Shown: piece after piece, positions 1 through 9,101 of the stretch | How the letters are laid out: every line of letters starts with the position of its first letter | How positions within the stretch are numbered: the stretch's first letter is position 1 | DNA from: Kumtagia ephedrae | Lineage (GTDB): Bacteria; Pseudomonadota; Alphaproteobacteria; Rhizobiales; Rhizobiaceae | Length of the DNA stretch: 64,000 nucleotides | Reading direction: 5' to 3' | NCBI RefSeq assembly: GCF_003012745.1 | Contig: NZ_PXYK01000010.1 | Span: forward strand, 120,705-184,704 | Notes under the pieces: model-generated | Database searches by the model: none | Told to the model about the DNA's origin: nothing | The model's input: only the letters and a program-made list of their open reading frames with translations | Program-made: the position numbers and the translations under genes

Positions 1-882
1 CGCCACCGATCCCAGATGCGAGTTGCCGTTGGCGTTGAGGCCCGGCGACCAGACCGCGACCGAGGCTACGCCGGGGATGATGCCGAGTATGCCGCCGCCG
101 ACGCCGCTCTTGCCGGGAATGCCGACATGGAAGGCGAAGTCGCCCGAGCCGTCATAATGGCCGCAGGTCAGCATCAGCGCATTGATGCGGCGCGCCCGCT
201 CGCTGGAGATCACCGAATGGCCGGTCGCCGGATTGCGGCCGCCGCAGGCGAGGAAGCGGCCCGCAAGCGCCAGTTGCCGGCAGCTCATGGCGATGGCGCA
301 GTGGTGGAAGTAGACGCCCAGCGTCAACTCGGCCGGATGGTGCAGGTTGCCGAACGAGCGCATGTAGTTGGCGAGCGCGAAGTTGCGGAAGCCGGTCTCC
401 CGCTCCGACGCTGCCACGCCCTGGTCGATGTAGACGCTGTCGTCGTCGGTCAGGAACTGGACGAAACGCAGGATCTCGCCGATCGCCTCGCGCGGCTGGT
501 GTCCGGCCAAAAGCACGTCGGAGACGACGATCGCGCCGGCATTGATGAACGGATTGCGCGGGATGCCGCGCTCGTGCTCGAGCTGGACGATGGAGTTGAA
601 CGAATTTCCTGACGGCTCGCGACCGACCCGCTTCCACAGCGCGTCGCCGACCTTGCCGAGCGCCAGCGTCAGCGTGAAGACCTTCGACACACTCTGGATC
701 GAGAATGGTTCTTCCGCGTCGCCGGCGGTGATGATGCGCCCGTCGACGGTGGCCACCGCGATGCCGAACTTCCTCGGGTCGACCTTGCCGAGCTGCGGGA
801 TGTAGGTGGCGACCTCGCCGCGGTCTGGGCGCGCCGCCATCTCGGCGGCGAGGTCGCTGAGCACGTCTTCGATTTCCGGCAT
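1..882 (-). CDS. glsA: Glutaminase (3' end cut by window edge)
   Basis: Hydrolyses glutamine to glutamate and ammonia in the cytoplasm. The frame is open from the ATG at 882 to base 1, giving 294 residues with no stop; the family is usually about 305-310 aa, so only the last 10-15 residues are missing. It has the serine-lysine motif of this beta-lactamase-like fold (S64-V-S-K67, in FSIQSVSK) and the conserved NPFINAGAI stretch at about 110-118. The C-terminal half carries the glycine-rich KSGVGGGI segment typical of glutaminases. It is read away from the membrane-protein gene and aminotransferase to its right, on the same strand, with about 45 bases between. The family call is firm. Confidence 0.95.
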   Translation of the reverse strand, partial: MPEIEDVLSDLAAEMAARPDRGEVATYIPQLGKVDPRKFGIAVATVDGRIITAGDAEEPFSIQSVSKVFTLTLALGKVGDALWKRVGREPSGNSFNSIVQLEHERGIPRNPFINAGAIVVSDVLLAGHQPREAIGEILRFVQFLTDDDSVYIDQGVAASERETGFRNFALANYMRSFGNLHHPAELTLGVYFHHCAIAMSCRQLALAGRFLACGGRNPATGHSVISSERARRINALMLTCGHYDGSGDFAFHVGIPGKSGVGGGILGIIPGVASVAVWSPGLNANGNSHLGSVA

Positions 883-927
883 GGTCTGTTTAGTATCCAA
901 CTCGTATTTGACGGTGTTGATTTGTAG

Positions 928-1278
928 CTAGTCGGTTGGATTGTGCTTCGTTGTCCTCTTGGTGCTCCCGGCTGACGGTCGCGTTAAATGGATCCATTTG
1001 TTCCGATATATCGTCCTGAATTCAGGGTCCCAGAGTGCCTTTAGCCAAGCGACAAAGAAGCCACACCGGAATAGTCGAATTAACTGAAAAACAAAAAGAA
1101 ATGACAGCCAACCAAAAACAAACAGCGATGGGAAAACGTTCCCATCCAGGGCACTTGCACTGCTAAGGGCAAACTCAGTCAGCTCCTTGATCAGGAAAAC
1201 AAGTGCAAGAAACCATATAGCAGCGGTTACGTTCAGCTCAGTCAGCCAATTCTTGACGTTCACGACCTCCTCCACCAC
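928..1278 (-). CDS. Small AT-rich membrane protein, function unknown
   Basis: A 116-residue reading frame with two hydrophobic segments, at about residues 17-38 and 47-70, then a basic hydrophilic tail. No family is recognised. It opens with GTG at 1278, only 6 bases after the stop of the aminotransferase. A second GTG at 1263 is preceded by GGAGGAGG but at very short spacing, so the start is uncertain. The DNA is clearly richer in A and T than its neighbours (runs such as AAAACAAAAAGAAA), and its residue composition (many F, L, W, K) is unlike the Ala/Arg-rich neighbours. That suggests acquired or poorly ameliorated DNA. It could be a real two-helix inner-membrane protein or a decaying remnant. 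Confidence 0.55.
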   Translation of the reverse strand: MVEEVVNVKNWLTELNVTAAIWFLALVFLIKELTEFALSSASALDGNVFPSLFVFGWLSFLFVFQLIRLFRCGFFVAWLKALWDPEFRTIYRNKWIHLTRPSAGSTKRTTKHNPTD

Positions 1279-1284
1279 ACGCGA

Positions 1285-2448
1285 TCAGGCTTCAGTGCAA
1301 GATTGTTGCAGCCAGCGCTCGATCCGCGCCACGGCTTCGATCATGTCCTCATGGCTCCCCGCATAGGAGAAGCGCATGAAGCGGCTGCCTTGCAGCGTGT
1401 CGAAGTCGCGGCCGGGCGTCGCCGCGACATGCGCCTCCGCCAGCATGCGGCGGGCGAAGGCCATGCTGTCATTGGTCAGGGTCGAGACGTCGCAGAAGGC
1501 GTAGAAGGCGCCGTCCATGGGGGCTGCCAGGGCGAAACCGAGCTCCGGCAGGCGCCGCATCAGCAGATCGCGGTTCGACGCATAACGCGCCTTCACCCGG
1601 TCGAGCTCGGCGCCTGCCCCGAATGCCGCGCAGGCGGCGATCTGCGACAGCTCCGGCGGCGAGATGTAAAGACTCTGCTGGATGCGCTCCACCGGCCGGA
1701 CCAGTTTTTCCGGCAGCACCATCCAGCCGATGCGCCAGCCGGTCATGCAGTAGTATTTCGAGAAGGAGTTGATGACCACGACGTCGTCGTCGAGCGACAG
1801 CGCGGTGACGTCGGGCGCGGTGTAGTTCAGCCGGTGATAGATCTCGTCGGAGATGACGGCGATGCCTAGCGCTCTCGCCTCGGCGAGCAGTGCAGCCATC
1901 TCCGCCGGCGGCACCACCGCTCCGGTCGGATTGGCCGGGCTGGCGAACAGCAGCCCGCGCAGCGGCTTGCGCGCATGCGCCGCCGCGAGCTGCCTGGCCG
2001 TGAGGAACGGCGCCTCCTCCATCTCCACCTCGACCACGTCGAGGCCGAGCGCCGCCATGATGTTGCGATAGGCGGGATAGCCGGGCGAGGCGATGGCGAC
2101 CGCGTCGCCGGGGTCGAACATGGCGAGGAAGGCGAGGTTGAAGGCAGCGGACGATCCGGTCGTCACCGCGACCCGTTCCGGCGCCACCTCGACGCCGTAG
2201 TGCTCGCGGTAATGCGCGGCGATCGCCACGCGCAGGGCTGCCGTGCCGAGCGCGTCGGTATAGCCGATGCGGCCATGCTCCAGCGCCCGCGCGGCCGCTT
2301 CGCGCACCGCAAGCGGTGCCGGATCGGATGGCTGTCCGACCGCCATCGAGATCACCGGAACACCCTCGGCCTTGAGCCGGTTCGCCTCCGCCAGCACGTC
2401 CATGGCATGGAACGGCTCGACCTCGCCGCGTCGGGAAAGTGCTGTCAT
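1285..2448 (-). CDS. Class I/II pyridoxal-phosphate aminotransferase
   Basis: A 387-residue PLP-dependent aminotransferase of the aspartate-aminotransferase fold (AspC/AATase subgroup I). Visible landmarks are the SPANPTG loop at about 170-176, the D201-E-I-Y motif that holds the cofactor ring nitrogen, and the cofactor lysine K231 in NSFSKYYCMTGWRIGW. The conserved arginine of the substrate carboxylate site is expected in the C-terminal MRFSYAGS segment. The frame can be extended to a GTG at 2490, but the ATG at 2448 (MTALSRRGEV) fits the family N-terminus better. The amino donor cannot be told from sequence; aspartate, tyrosine or a branched keto acid partner are all possible. It faces away from the M48 protease gene across a 134-base divergent promoter region. 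Confidence 0.9.
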   Translation of the reverse strand: MTALSRRGEVEPFHAMDVLAEANRLKAEGVPVISMAVGQPSDPAPLAVREAAARALEHGRIGYTDALGTAALRVAIAAHYREHYGVEVAPERVAVTTGSSAAFNLAFLAMFDPGDAVAIASPGYPAYRNIMAALGLDVVEVEMEEAPFLTARQLAAAHARKPLRGLLFASPANPTGAVVPPAEMAALLAEARALGIAVISDEIYHRLNYTAPDVTALSLDDDVVVINSFSKYYCMTGWRIGWMVLPEKLVRPVERIQQSLYISPPELSQIAACAAFGAGAELDRVKARYASNRDLLMRRLPELGFALAAPMDGAFYAFCDVSTLTNDSMAFARRMLAEAHVAATPGRDFDTLQGSRFMRFSYAGSHEDMIEAVARIERWLQQSCTEA

Positions 2449-2582
2449 CCGCTGTCTGCTCCGTCGTCCGGCGATGCCGCCGCGCCGCACAAATGCCCGA
2501 TTGATGTGGGGATCACAAGTTCAGGAAAATCCGCCTATCGCCTTTTCATCGCTCCACCACTCGGTTACCAGTGCTTGCGGCC

Positions 2583-3983
2583 ATGATCACAACCGGAAAA
2601 ATCCCCGTCCTGCGCTCGGCTGTCCGGGCCTTCGTCGGCGGCGCCGTCGGCATCGCCATGGGCCTCGCCGCGGCCATGCCGGCGCAGGCGCAGGGCAACG
2701 TCTCCGTGGTGCGCGACGCCGAGATCGAGGCGCTGGTGCGCGACTATGCCCGGCCGATCTTCAAGGCGGCGGGCCTGAAGTCCAACATCGATATCATCCT
2801 GGTCAACGATCCCGGCTTCAACGCCTTCGTCGCCGGGCGCCGCATGTTCATCAACACCGGCGCGCTGATGCAGTCGGAGACCCCGAACGAGATCATCGGC
2901 GTGATCGCCCACGAGGCCGGCCACCTCGCCGGCGGCCACCAGGAGCGGCTGCGCGACCAGATCGCGCGGGCGCAGACCATGGCGATCGTCGCCAGCCTGC
3001 TCGGCATCGGCGCCATTGCCGCCGGTGCGGCCGCCAATTCCAGCGAGCTCGCCCAGGCCGGCGGCGGCATCGTCATGGGCGGCGGCGAGGCGGCGCGGCG
3101 CAGCCTGATGGGCTACCAGCGCACCGAGGAGACCACCGCCGACCGTTCGGCGATCACCTATCTCGAGGCCACTGGCCAGTCGGCCAAGGGCATGCTCAAG
3201 ACCTTCCAGCGCTTCCAGAACGCGCTGTCGCTCTCCGGCACGCGGGTCGATCCCTACCGGATCAGCCATCCGATGCCGCGCGAGCGCATAGCCAACCTGG
3301 AGGCGCTCGCCACCGGCAGCAGATATTTCGATGTCGAGGACCCGCCTGCCCTGCAGCAGCGCCACGACATGATGCGCGCCAAGATCGCCGTCTACACGCA
3401 GGGCCAGTCGGCGGCCGCGAGGCTGTTCCGCAAGGCGCCGCAAGGCCTCGCCAACCAGTATGGCGATGCCATGGCGACCTATCTCTACGGCAATCTCCGT
3501 TCGGCGCAGAAGAAGACCGAGGCGCTGGTCGGCGCGCAGCCGAAGAACCCCTATTTCCACGAGCTGCTCGGCGATGTGCTGATGAAGGCCAATCGCCCCG
3601 GCCAGGCGGCGGAGGCCTATCGGGACGCGGTGCGTCTCGACTCCTACAAATCAGGCATCCTGCGCATCGCGCTCGGGCAGGCGCTGATCGCCACCGGCGA
3701 TCCCGCCTCGCTGAAGAAGGCGGTGAGCGAGATCAACACCGGGCTGGAGCGCGACCGCGAGAACGCCATGGGCTATCGCTATCTCGCGCAGGCCTACGGG
3801 CAGCTCGGCCAGATCCCCGAAGCCGACCTCGCCAGCGCCGAGGGCAACTTCTATGCCGGCAGATATCAGGACGCGAAGGTGTTCGCGGCACGCGCCCAGG
3901 CCAAGATGAAGCGCGGCTCGCCCGGCTGGGTGCGGGCGCAGGACATCATCAATTTCAAGATTCCGAGCAAGAAAAGAGGCTAG
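2583..3983 (+). CDS. Periplasmic M48 metalloprotease with TPR repeats (BepA-like)
   Basis: A zinc metallopeptidase of the M48 family. An N-terminal hydrophobic signal segment (about residues 8-36 from the ATG at 2583) ends in an AQA-like cleavage site. The zinc motif HEAGH lies at about residue 109 and is followed by a glycine/alanine-rich hydrophobic stretch and the ETTADRSA segment that supplies the third ligand. The C-terminal 200 residues are helical TPR-like repeats (for example KNPYFHELLGDVLMKANRPGQAAEAYRDAV region). E. coli BepA/YfgC has the same layout and acts in outer-membrane protein quality control, so that role is inferred here. A GTG at 2571 is an alternative start. The DsbA-like gene follows 40 bases later, which supports a shared periplasmic folding task. 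Confidence 0.92.
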   Translation: MITTGKIPVLRSAVRAFVGGAVGIAMGLAAAMPAQAQGNVSVVRDAEIEALVRDYARPIFKAAGLKSNIDIILVNDPGFNAFVAGRRMFINTGALMQSETPNEIIGVIAHEAGHLAGGHQERLRDQIARAQTMAIVASLLGIGAIAAGAAANSSELAQAGGGIVMGGGEAARRSLMGYQRTEETTADRSAITYLEATGQSAKGMLKTFQRFQNALSLSGTRVDPYRISHPMPRERIANLEALATGSRYFDVEDPPALQQRHDMMRAKIAVYTQGQSAAARLFRKAPQGLANQYGDAMATYLYGNLRSAQKKTEALVGAQPKNPYFHELLGDVLMKANRPGQAAEAYRDAVRLDSYKSGILRIALGQALIATGDPASLKKAVSEINTGLERDRENAMGYRYLAQAYGQLGQIPEADLASAEGNFYAGRYQDAKVFAARAQAKMKRGSPGWVRAQDIINFKIPSKKRG

Positions 3984-4023
3984 CGGCAGGCGTATCGCGT
4001 CGCCGCAGCAGGAGAACGATCCG

Positions 4024-4833
4024 ATGAACAAGGCAATCCTGCTGGGCGCGACCGGCGTGGTCGTGGCTTTCGCCGCGCTGGCGGTCGGCTTCGCCGCCGG
4101 CAGCAAGGCAAACACGGTGCCCGACAATGCCCCGCAGGCGGCGGCAGCCGACCCGGGGCTGGATCGTCCGGCGGTCGAAAGGATCGTCCGCGACTATCTG
4201 CTCGCCAATCCGGAGGTGATGCTGGAAGTCCAGACCGCACTGGAGACCAAGCAGCGCGAGCAGCAGCAGCTCGCCAATGTGAAGGTCATCGAGGATTCCA
4301 GGGACCTGATCTTCAACTCCGCCCATGACGGGGTGCTCGGCAATCCCCGGGGCAAGGTCACCATCGTCGAGTTCTACGACTACAATTGCGGCTACTGCAA
4401 ACGCGCCCAGGAAGACATGCTTGCGCTGATCGAGAGCGATCCGGAAGTCCGTTTCGTGCTGAAGGAATTCCCCATCCTCGGAGCCGATTCGCAAAAAGCT
4501 CACATCGTCTCGCAGGCCTTTCTGAAGGTGATGCCGGAGAAGTACGACGAGTTCCACAACCGTCTGCTCGCCGCCCAGACCCGCGCCACCGAGGCGAGCG
4601 CCGTCCAGCTCGCGGTCTCGCTCGGCGCCGACGAGGCGAAGCTGCGCGAGGCGATGAAGGATCCGGCGATCGGCGAGGCGTTCGAGCAGACCTACGACCT
4701 CGCCAACCGCCTGTCGATCACCGGCACCCCGTCCTATGTCGTCGGCAATGAGGTGGTTTTCGGCGCGCTCGGCCGCGAAGTGCTGGCCGAGAAGATCGCG
4801 GCTGCGAAAGACTGTCTCGAAACCGCCTGCTGA
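4024..4833 (+). CDS. DsbA/ScsC-family thiol-disulfide oxidoreductase
   Basis: A 269-residue exported thioredoxin-fold protein. An N-terminal hydrophobic helix (residues 4-25) is a signal peptide or membrane anchor. A helical stretch rich in Glu and Gln at about 45-90 resembles the N-terminal domain of ScsC/Com1-type DsbA proteins. The thioredoxin core begins near 110, with redox motif C122-G-Y-C125 and the cis-proline loop TGTPSY at P236. It probably oxidises or isomerises disulfides of periplasmic proteins. A clear AGGAG ribosome site precedes the ATG. It follows the M48 protease by 40 bases and probably shares its transcript, giving a small envelope protein-quality unit. Confidence 0.92.
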   Translation: MNKAILLGATGVVVAFAALAVGFAAGSKANTVPDNAPQAAAADPGLDRPAVERIVRDYLLANPEVMLEVQTALETKQREQQQLANVKVIEDSRDLIFNSAHDGVLGNPRGKVTIVEFYDYNCGYCKRAQEDMLALIESDPEVRFVLKEFPILGADSQKAHIVSQAFLKVMPEKYDEFHNRLLAAQTRATEASAVQLAVSLGADEAKLREAMKDPAIGEAFEQTYDLANRLSITGTPSYVVGNEVVFGALGREVLAEKIAAAKDCLETAC

Positions 4834-4893
4834 TCCGAAGTCGGGCCGACGCCCTCCTCCGCCTGTGGACAGCGAAAGAACGCGCTTGCGCTC

Positions 4894-4922
4894 TTTCCGG
4901 GGCGGCCTATGCCCTTTATAGA
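4894..4922 (+). promoter_or_regulatory. Candidate promoter of aroQ-accB-accC
   Basis: A TATAGA -10 box lies at 4917-4922, with TTTCCG at 4894-4899 and a 17-base spacer, about 50 bases before the aroQ start. A short dyad (GAAAGA ... TCTTTC, about 4873-4897) sits over the -35 region and could be a weak terminator for the upstream gene. This is inferred from similarity to sigma-70 sites only. Confidence 0.35.
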
Positions 4923-4970
4923 GGTCGCGGTGCCGCAATTCCTGCGGGCGCCGGTGCAAGGTGTTGCTGA

Positions 4971-5405
4971 TTGAAAACGGTCTTCGTCCTCAACGGTCCC
5001 AATCTGAACGCGCTGGGAAAGCGCGAGCCCGGGATCTATGGCGGCAAGACGCTTGCCGGGATCGAGGCGGACCTGAAGGCTGCGGCCGAGCCGCTCGGGC
5101 TGGCCGTCGACTTCCGCCAGTCCAACCATGAGGGCGACCTGGTGGACTGGCTGCACGAGGCTGCCGACAAGGCGGTCGGCGTGGTGCTCAACGCCGGCGC
5201 CTACACACACACCTCCATCGCCCTCCACGATGCGATCCGCGCCGTCGCGCCGTTGCCGGTCGTCGAGGTGCATCTTTCCAACATCCACGCGCGCGAGCCG
5301 TTCCGGCACAAGTCGATGATCGCTCCGGTCGCCGTGGGAATGATCTGCGGCTTCGGGCCGCTGGGCTATGTGCTGGCGCTGCAGGCGCTCGCCGCTCGGC
5401 TCTAG
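4971..5405 (+). CDS. aroQ: Type II 3-dehydroquinate dehydratase
   Basis: Removes water from 3-dehydroquinate to give 3-dehydroshikimate in the shikimate pathway. The 144-residue length matches the dodecameric type II enzymes. Visible active-site parts are the N-terminal VLNGPNLN motif, the flexible lid with R18 and the catalytic Y23 (REPGIYGG), the NAGAYTHTS motif at 74-82 and the base H101 in VEVHLSN. The start is a TTG; AAGGTG lies about 8 bases ahead, and no in-frame ATG precedes the conserved [12 protein letters not shown] segment. The gene sits 32 bases before accB, the arrangement usual in Rhizobiales, so the three genes probably share a transcript. Confidence 0.96.
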   Translation: MKTVFVLNGPNLNALGKREPGIYGGKTLAGIEADLKAAAEPLGLAVDFRQSNHEGDLVDWLHEAADKAVGVVLNAGAYTHTSIALHDAIRAVAPLPVVEVHLSNIHAREPFRHKSMIAPVAVGMICGFGPLGYVLALQALAARL

Positions 5406-5437
5406 GCAGCCGGCAACAGAAGGGAAAAGGTCTCGAC

Positions 5438-5893
5438 ATGTCGACAAAGAAGACGGATGTTGACCAGCAGCTCATCCGCGATCTCGCCGGTATCCTGAAC
5501 GACACGAATCTCTCCGAAATCGAAGTCGAGCTCGGCGACCTCAAGCTGCGCGTCGCCCGCCACGCCGCGCCGATCCAGGCCTATGCCGCCCCGCTGCCTG
5601 CCGCTCCCGCCGCGGCGGCCGCCGCTGTTGCCGCCCCGGTTCCGGCCGCGGACCTGTCGAAGAACGCCGTTGCCTCGCCGATGGTCGGCACCGCCTATCT
5701 GGCGCCCGCGCCGAACGCGAAGGCCTTCATCGAGGTCGGGCAGACGGTACGCGAAGGCCAGACGCTGCTCATCATCGAAGCCATGAAGACGATGAACCAG
5801 ATCCCCTCCCCGCGCGCCGGGACCGTCACCGCGATCCTGATCGAGGACGCCCAGCCGGTCGAATATGGGATGCCGCTGGTGGTGATCGAGTAG
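5438..5893 (+). CDS. accB: Biotin carboxyl carrier protein of acetyl-CoA carboxylase
   Basis: Carries the biotin that shuttles carboxyl groups between biotin carboxylase and the carboxyltransferase in the first step of fatty-acid synthesis. It is 151 residues long: a short helical N-terminus, a flexible Ala/Pro linker at about 48-72, and the biotinyl domain. The biotinylated lysine is K117 in the standard EAMKTMN motif, and the thumb region typical of acetyl-CoA carboxylase carriers is present before it. It is followed 7 bases later by accC. The carrier and carboxylase are normally made together, and the tight spacing supports that. Confidence 0.97.
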   Translation: MSTKKTDVDQQLIRDLAGILNDTNLSEIEVELGDLKLRVARHAAPIQAYAAPLPAAPAAAAAAVAAPVPAADLSKNAVASPMVGTAYLAPAPNAKAFIEVGQTVREGQTLLIIEAMKTMNQIPSPRAGTVTAILIEDAQPVEYGMPLVVIE

Positions 5894-5900
5894 GTTGCCG

Positions 5901-7244
5901 ATGTTCCAGAAGATCCTCATCGCCAACCGCGGCGAGATCGCGCTCAGGGTGCTTCGCGCGGCGAAGGAGCTCGGCATCAAGACCGTCGTCGTGCATTCGA
6001 CGGCCGACGCCGACGCCATGCATGTGCGGCTCGCCGACGAGAGCGTGTGCATCGGCCCGCCGCCGTCGCGCGAGAGCTATCTCAACATCCACCAGATCGT
6101 CGCCGCCTGCGAGATCACCGGCGCCGACGCCGTGCATCCGGGCTACGGCTTCCTGTCGGAGAACGCCAAGTTCGCCGACATCCTGGCCGCCCACCACATC
6201 ACCTTCATCGGCCCCTCGGCCGAGCACATCCGCATCATGGGCGACAAGATCGAGGCCAAGCGCACGGCCAGGCGGCTCGGCATCCCTTGTGTTCCCGGCT
6301 CCGACGGGGCGGTCTCCGACGAGACCGAGGCCAAGCGGCTGGCGGCCGACATCGGCTACCCCGTGATCATCAAGGCGGCCGCCGGCGGCGGCGGACGCGG
6401 CATGAAGGTGGCGCGCACCGAGGCCGATCTCGTCGAGGCGCTGCATACCGCACGCACCGAGGCGGGTGCCGCCTTCGGCGACGATTCCGTCTATATCGAG
6501 AAGTACCTGGAAAAGCCGCGTCACATTGAGCTGCAGGTGTTCGGCGACGGCGCCGGCAAGGGCGTGCATCTCGGCGAACGCGACTGCTCGCTGCAGCGCC
6601 GCCACCAGAAGGTGTGGGAGGAAGCGCTGTCGCCGGCGCTGAACGAGTCGGAACGCGCACGCATCGGCGACATCTGCGCCAACGCCGTGGCCGAGCTCGG
6701 CTATTCCGGCGCCGGCACCATCGAGTTCCTCTACGAGAACGGCGAGTTCTATTTCATCGAGATGAACACGCGCCTGCAGGTCGAGCATCCGGTGACGGAG
6801 GCGATCACCGGCCTGGACCTCGTGCACGAGCAGATCCGCGTGGCGTCGGGCGGCGGCCTGTCGGTAAGGCAGGAGGACGTGAAGTTCCAGGGCCACGCCA
6901 TCGAATGCCGCATCAACGCCGAGGATCCGCGCACCTTCACGCCGTCGCCCGGCACCATCACCCATTTCCACACGCCCGGCGGGCTCGGCATCCGCGTCGA
7001 TTCCGGCGTCTATTCCGGCTATCGCATACCGCCCTACTACGACAGCCTGATCGGCAAGCTGATCGTGCACGGCCGCAACCGCGTCGAATGCATGATGCGG
7101 CTGCGCCGCGCGCTCGACGAGTTCGTGGTCGACGGCATCAAGACGACGCTGCCGCTGTTCCGCGAGCTGGTCGGCAACAGCGACATCGCCAATGGCGACT
7201 ACGACATCCACTGGCTGGAAAAACATCTCGCGGAGAGCGCCTGA
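5901..7244 (+). CDS. accC: Biotin carboxylase subunit of acetyl-CoA carboxylase
   Basis: ATP-dependent carboxylation of biotin on AccB. The 447-residue length equals the family norm. Domains are an N-terminal biotin-carboxylase domain starting [15 protein letters not shown], an ATP-grasp domain with the glycine-rich loop GGGGRGMK at about 163-170, the metal/catalytic [14 protein letters not shown] segment near 286-299, and a C-terminal domain. [10 protein letters not shown] near residue 80 is also classical. The ATG at 5901 was preferred to a TTG two codons earlier. It follows accB with a 7-base gap; aat begins 13 bases after its stop. Confidence 0.97.
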   Translation: MFQKILIANRGEIALRVLRAAKELGIKTVVVHSTADADAMHVRLADESVCIGPPPSRESYLNIHQIVAACEITGADAVHPGYGFLSENAKFADILAAHHITFIGPSAEHIRIMGDKIEAKRTARRLGIPCVPGSDGAVSDETEAKRLAADIGYPVIIKAAAGGGGRGMKVARTEADLVEALHTARTEAGAAFGDDSVYIEKYLEKPRHIELQVFGDGAGKGVHLGERDCSLQRRHQKVWEEALSPALNESERARIGDICANAVAELGYSGAGTIEFLYENGEFYFIEMNTRLQVEHPVTEAITGLDLVHEQIRVASGGGLSVRQEDVKFQGHAIECRINAEDPRTFTPSPGTITHFHTPGGLGIRVDSGVYSGYRIPPYYDSLIGKLIVHGRNRVECMMRLRRALDEFVVDGIKTTLPLFRELVGNSDIANGDYDIHWLEKHLAESA

Positions 7245-7257
7245 CGCGCTGGGTCCC

Positions 7258-7875
7258 ATGGCACGCCCGTTTGCGCCCGGCCATCGCATCCCGACCGACC
7301 TGCTGTTGAAAGCCTATGCCTCGGGTGTCTTCCCGATGGCCGAAAGCTCGGATGATCCGGAAGTCTTCTGGGTACGGCCGGAAGCGCGGGGCATCCTGCC
7401 GCTCGACGCTTTCCACGTATCGAAAAGCCTGCGCAGGACTGTGCGGCGCCATCCCTTCGACATCCGCGTCGACACCGACTTTGCCGGCGTGATCGACGCC
7501 TGCGCCGAGACGCGCGCGGGCAGGCATTCCACCTGGATCAACGCGCCCATCCGCGAGGCCTATGTCGAGCTCAACAGGATCGGCCACGCCCATTCGGTGG
7601 AAGCCTGGCGCGAGGAAAAACTGGTCGGCGGCCTTTATGGGGTGACTCTGGGCCGCGCCTTCTTCGGCGAAAGCATGTTTTCGCGCGAGACCGACGCCTC
7701 GAAGGTCTGCCTGGTGCATCTGGTGGAGCGGCTGCGCGCGCGCGGCTTCGTGCTGCTCGACACGCAGTTCACCACCGAGCATCTGAAATCGTTCGGAGCG
7801 ATCGACGTGCCGCGGCGCAAATACGAGACGATGCTGGAAGAGGCGCTGCGGGGCGCTGCGCGTTTTTATCCGTAG
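7258..7875 (+). CDS. aat: Leucyl/phenylalanyl-tRNA-protein transferase
   Basis: Adds Leu or Phe from aminoacyl-tRNA to the N-terminal Arg or Lys of proteins, marking them for ClpAP through the N-end rule. It has 205 residues. Recognisable parts are the N-terminal [15 protein letters not shown] and [13 protein letters not shown] segments, the central [19 protein letters not shown] core, which is the best family signature (19 residues), and the LLDTQF and HLKSFGA segments. The ATG at 7258 was chosen because the longer in-frame extension overlaps accC. It is the last gene of the aroQ-accB-accC-aat run and converges with the DUF2155 gene. Confidence 0.95.
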   Translation: MARPFAPGHRIPTDLLLKAYASGVFPMAESSDDPEVFWVRPEARGILPLDAFHVSKSLRRTVRRHPFDIRVDTDFAGVIDACAETRAGRHSTWINAPIREAYVELNRIGHAHSVEAWREEKLVGGLYGVTLGRAFFGESMFSRETDASKVCLVHLVERLRARGFVLLDTQFTTEHLKSFGAIDVPRRKYETMLEEALRGAARFYP

Positions 7876-7918
7876 AGAGGCCTGGCACCGCTCTTCCTGT
7901 GCCCTCCGCCCGCCCCAC

Positions 7919-8365
7919 TCAGTTCGTCTTGCTCGCCTCGGGCGCCGGCACGTCGGAACTCTGCTTGCAGCTCTTCAGCCAGACGTCGTAGACGGCGTGC
8001 TCGACGGCGTTGAGGCCCGGGCTCTCGGCGAACATCCAGCCGGTGAAGATACGCCGGATTTTCCGGTCGAGGGTGATCTCGTCGACCTCGACGAAGGAGT
8101 CGGTCTTCGGCTCCTCCTCCTTCGCCCGCGAGTAGCAGACGCGCGGCGTCACCTGCAGCGCGCCGAACTGCACCGTTTCGTTGATATAGACGTCGAAGGT
8201 GATGATGCGGCCGGTGATCTTGTCGACGCCGGTGAATTCGGCCACCGGATTAGTGAGGCGCTCGGCCTGCGCCGAGGGCGGCGCACAACAGACGCCCACC
8301 GTCAGGCTCGCGGCTGTGAAAGCTGCGAGCTTGGCCCCGTGCAGGGTCGAGAAAAGCGTCATCAT
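7919..8365 (-). CDS. DUF2155 exported protein
   Basis: A 148-residue exported protein of the DUF2155 family, common in alphaproteobacteria and of unknown function. Residues 1-34 are a signal peptide ending near PSAQA-ER. The mature part carries the family core: a beta-rich FTGVDKITGRIITFDVYINE segment, an RVCYSR motif, FTGWMFAESPGLNAVEH and a final WLKSCK with a second conserved Cys. The two cysteines could form a disulfide. Two ATGs are adjacent (8365 and 8362). It lies next to the NDUFA12 gene on the same strand, a pairing usual in this order. Confidence 0.9.
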   Translation of the reverse strand: MMTLFSTLHGAKLAAFTAASLTVGVCCAPPSAQAERLTNPVAEFTGVDKITGRIITFDVYINETVQFGALQVTPRVCYSRAKEEEPKTDSFVEVDEITLDRKIRRIFTGWMFAESPGLNAVEHAVYDVWLKSCKQSSDVPAPEASKTN

Positions 8366-8469
8366 CGATGATTCCGGACTGTGCCTGCCTGAAAACCCTG
8401 ACTGGCGTATCGCGCCGTCAAGGTCAACATGCCGTTAACCCCGGATTGTGGCGACACCGAAGCGTCCGA

Positions 8470-8868
8470 TCATCCGCCCGGCGTCCAGGCGTCGTAGTCG
8501 CCGGTGACCTGCGGCCGGCGCAGGCCGTGCGCCAGCGAGCCCTTGGGCCGGTAGGCGGCGGGGCTTCCGGTCAGGTTCGGCTCATGCAGCTTCTGCCAGT
8601 CGCGCGCCTTGTATGTCTCCTGCGACGGCGCGACATCCACCCGGTGATGGATCCAGCCGTGCCAGCCTGGCGGAATGCGCGAGGCTTCCGACACGCCGTT
8701 GTAGATCACCCAGCGCCGGGTGCGGCCGTCGGAATTGATGCCGCCTTCGTAATAGGTATTGCCGAATTCGTCCTGCCCCACCTTGTTGCCGTAGCGCCAG
8801 GTGTGGAAGCGGGTGCCGAGCGTCTGGCCGTTCCACCAGGTAAAGAACTGGGCAAGGAAATTCTTCAT
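8470..8868 (-). CDS. NDUFA12-like accessory subunit of respiratory complex I
   Basis: A 132-residue homologue of mitochondrial NDUFA12 (B17.2), an accessory subunit of NADH:ubiquinone oxidoreductase that alphaproteobacteria share with mitochondria. The N-terminal FFTWWNGQTLGTRFHTWRYG is followed by the signature region VGQDEFGNTYYE, then RRWVIYNG and a Trp/His-rich WHGWIHHRVD segment. The C-terminus is Pro/Gly rich, as in bacterial members. The ATG at 8868 is used; GTG at 8871 is one codon longer, and GAGGGA precedes both. It is a peripheral complex I subunit without membrane segments. Confidence 0.93.
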   Translation of the reverse strand: MKNFLAQFFTWWNGQTLGTRFHTWRYGNKVGQDEFGNTYYEGGINSDGRTRRWVIYNGVSEASRIPPGWHGWIHHRVDVAPSQETYKARDWQKLHEPNLTGSPAAYRPKGSLAHGLRRPQVTGDYDAWTPGG

Positions 8869-9101
8869 CACGTCCCTCGGCCGCCGGCGCGACTGCGCCC
8901 GTCAAAACCAGGCCCGTTATGGCCTCGCCGCGCGGGCGATGCAAGTGCGGCGTTGCGTTGCATTCGCAATCGGCAGGTGCCGCCTGCTTGGCGCCGCCGA
9001 CGTGGAGCCCGGCCGCCAAACCTCGCTCAAACTTCCGCCGGATTTCAGGCGCCAATCGGCGTTACCCCAAACCGGGATCCGATCCCGTACCAGCAGAGGC
9101 A

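Noticed and set aside
2565..3560. 331-codon frame opposite the M48 protease gene
   Set aside because: The protease has signal peptide and HEAGH motif; the opposite frame is a typical shadow.
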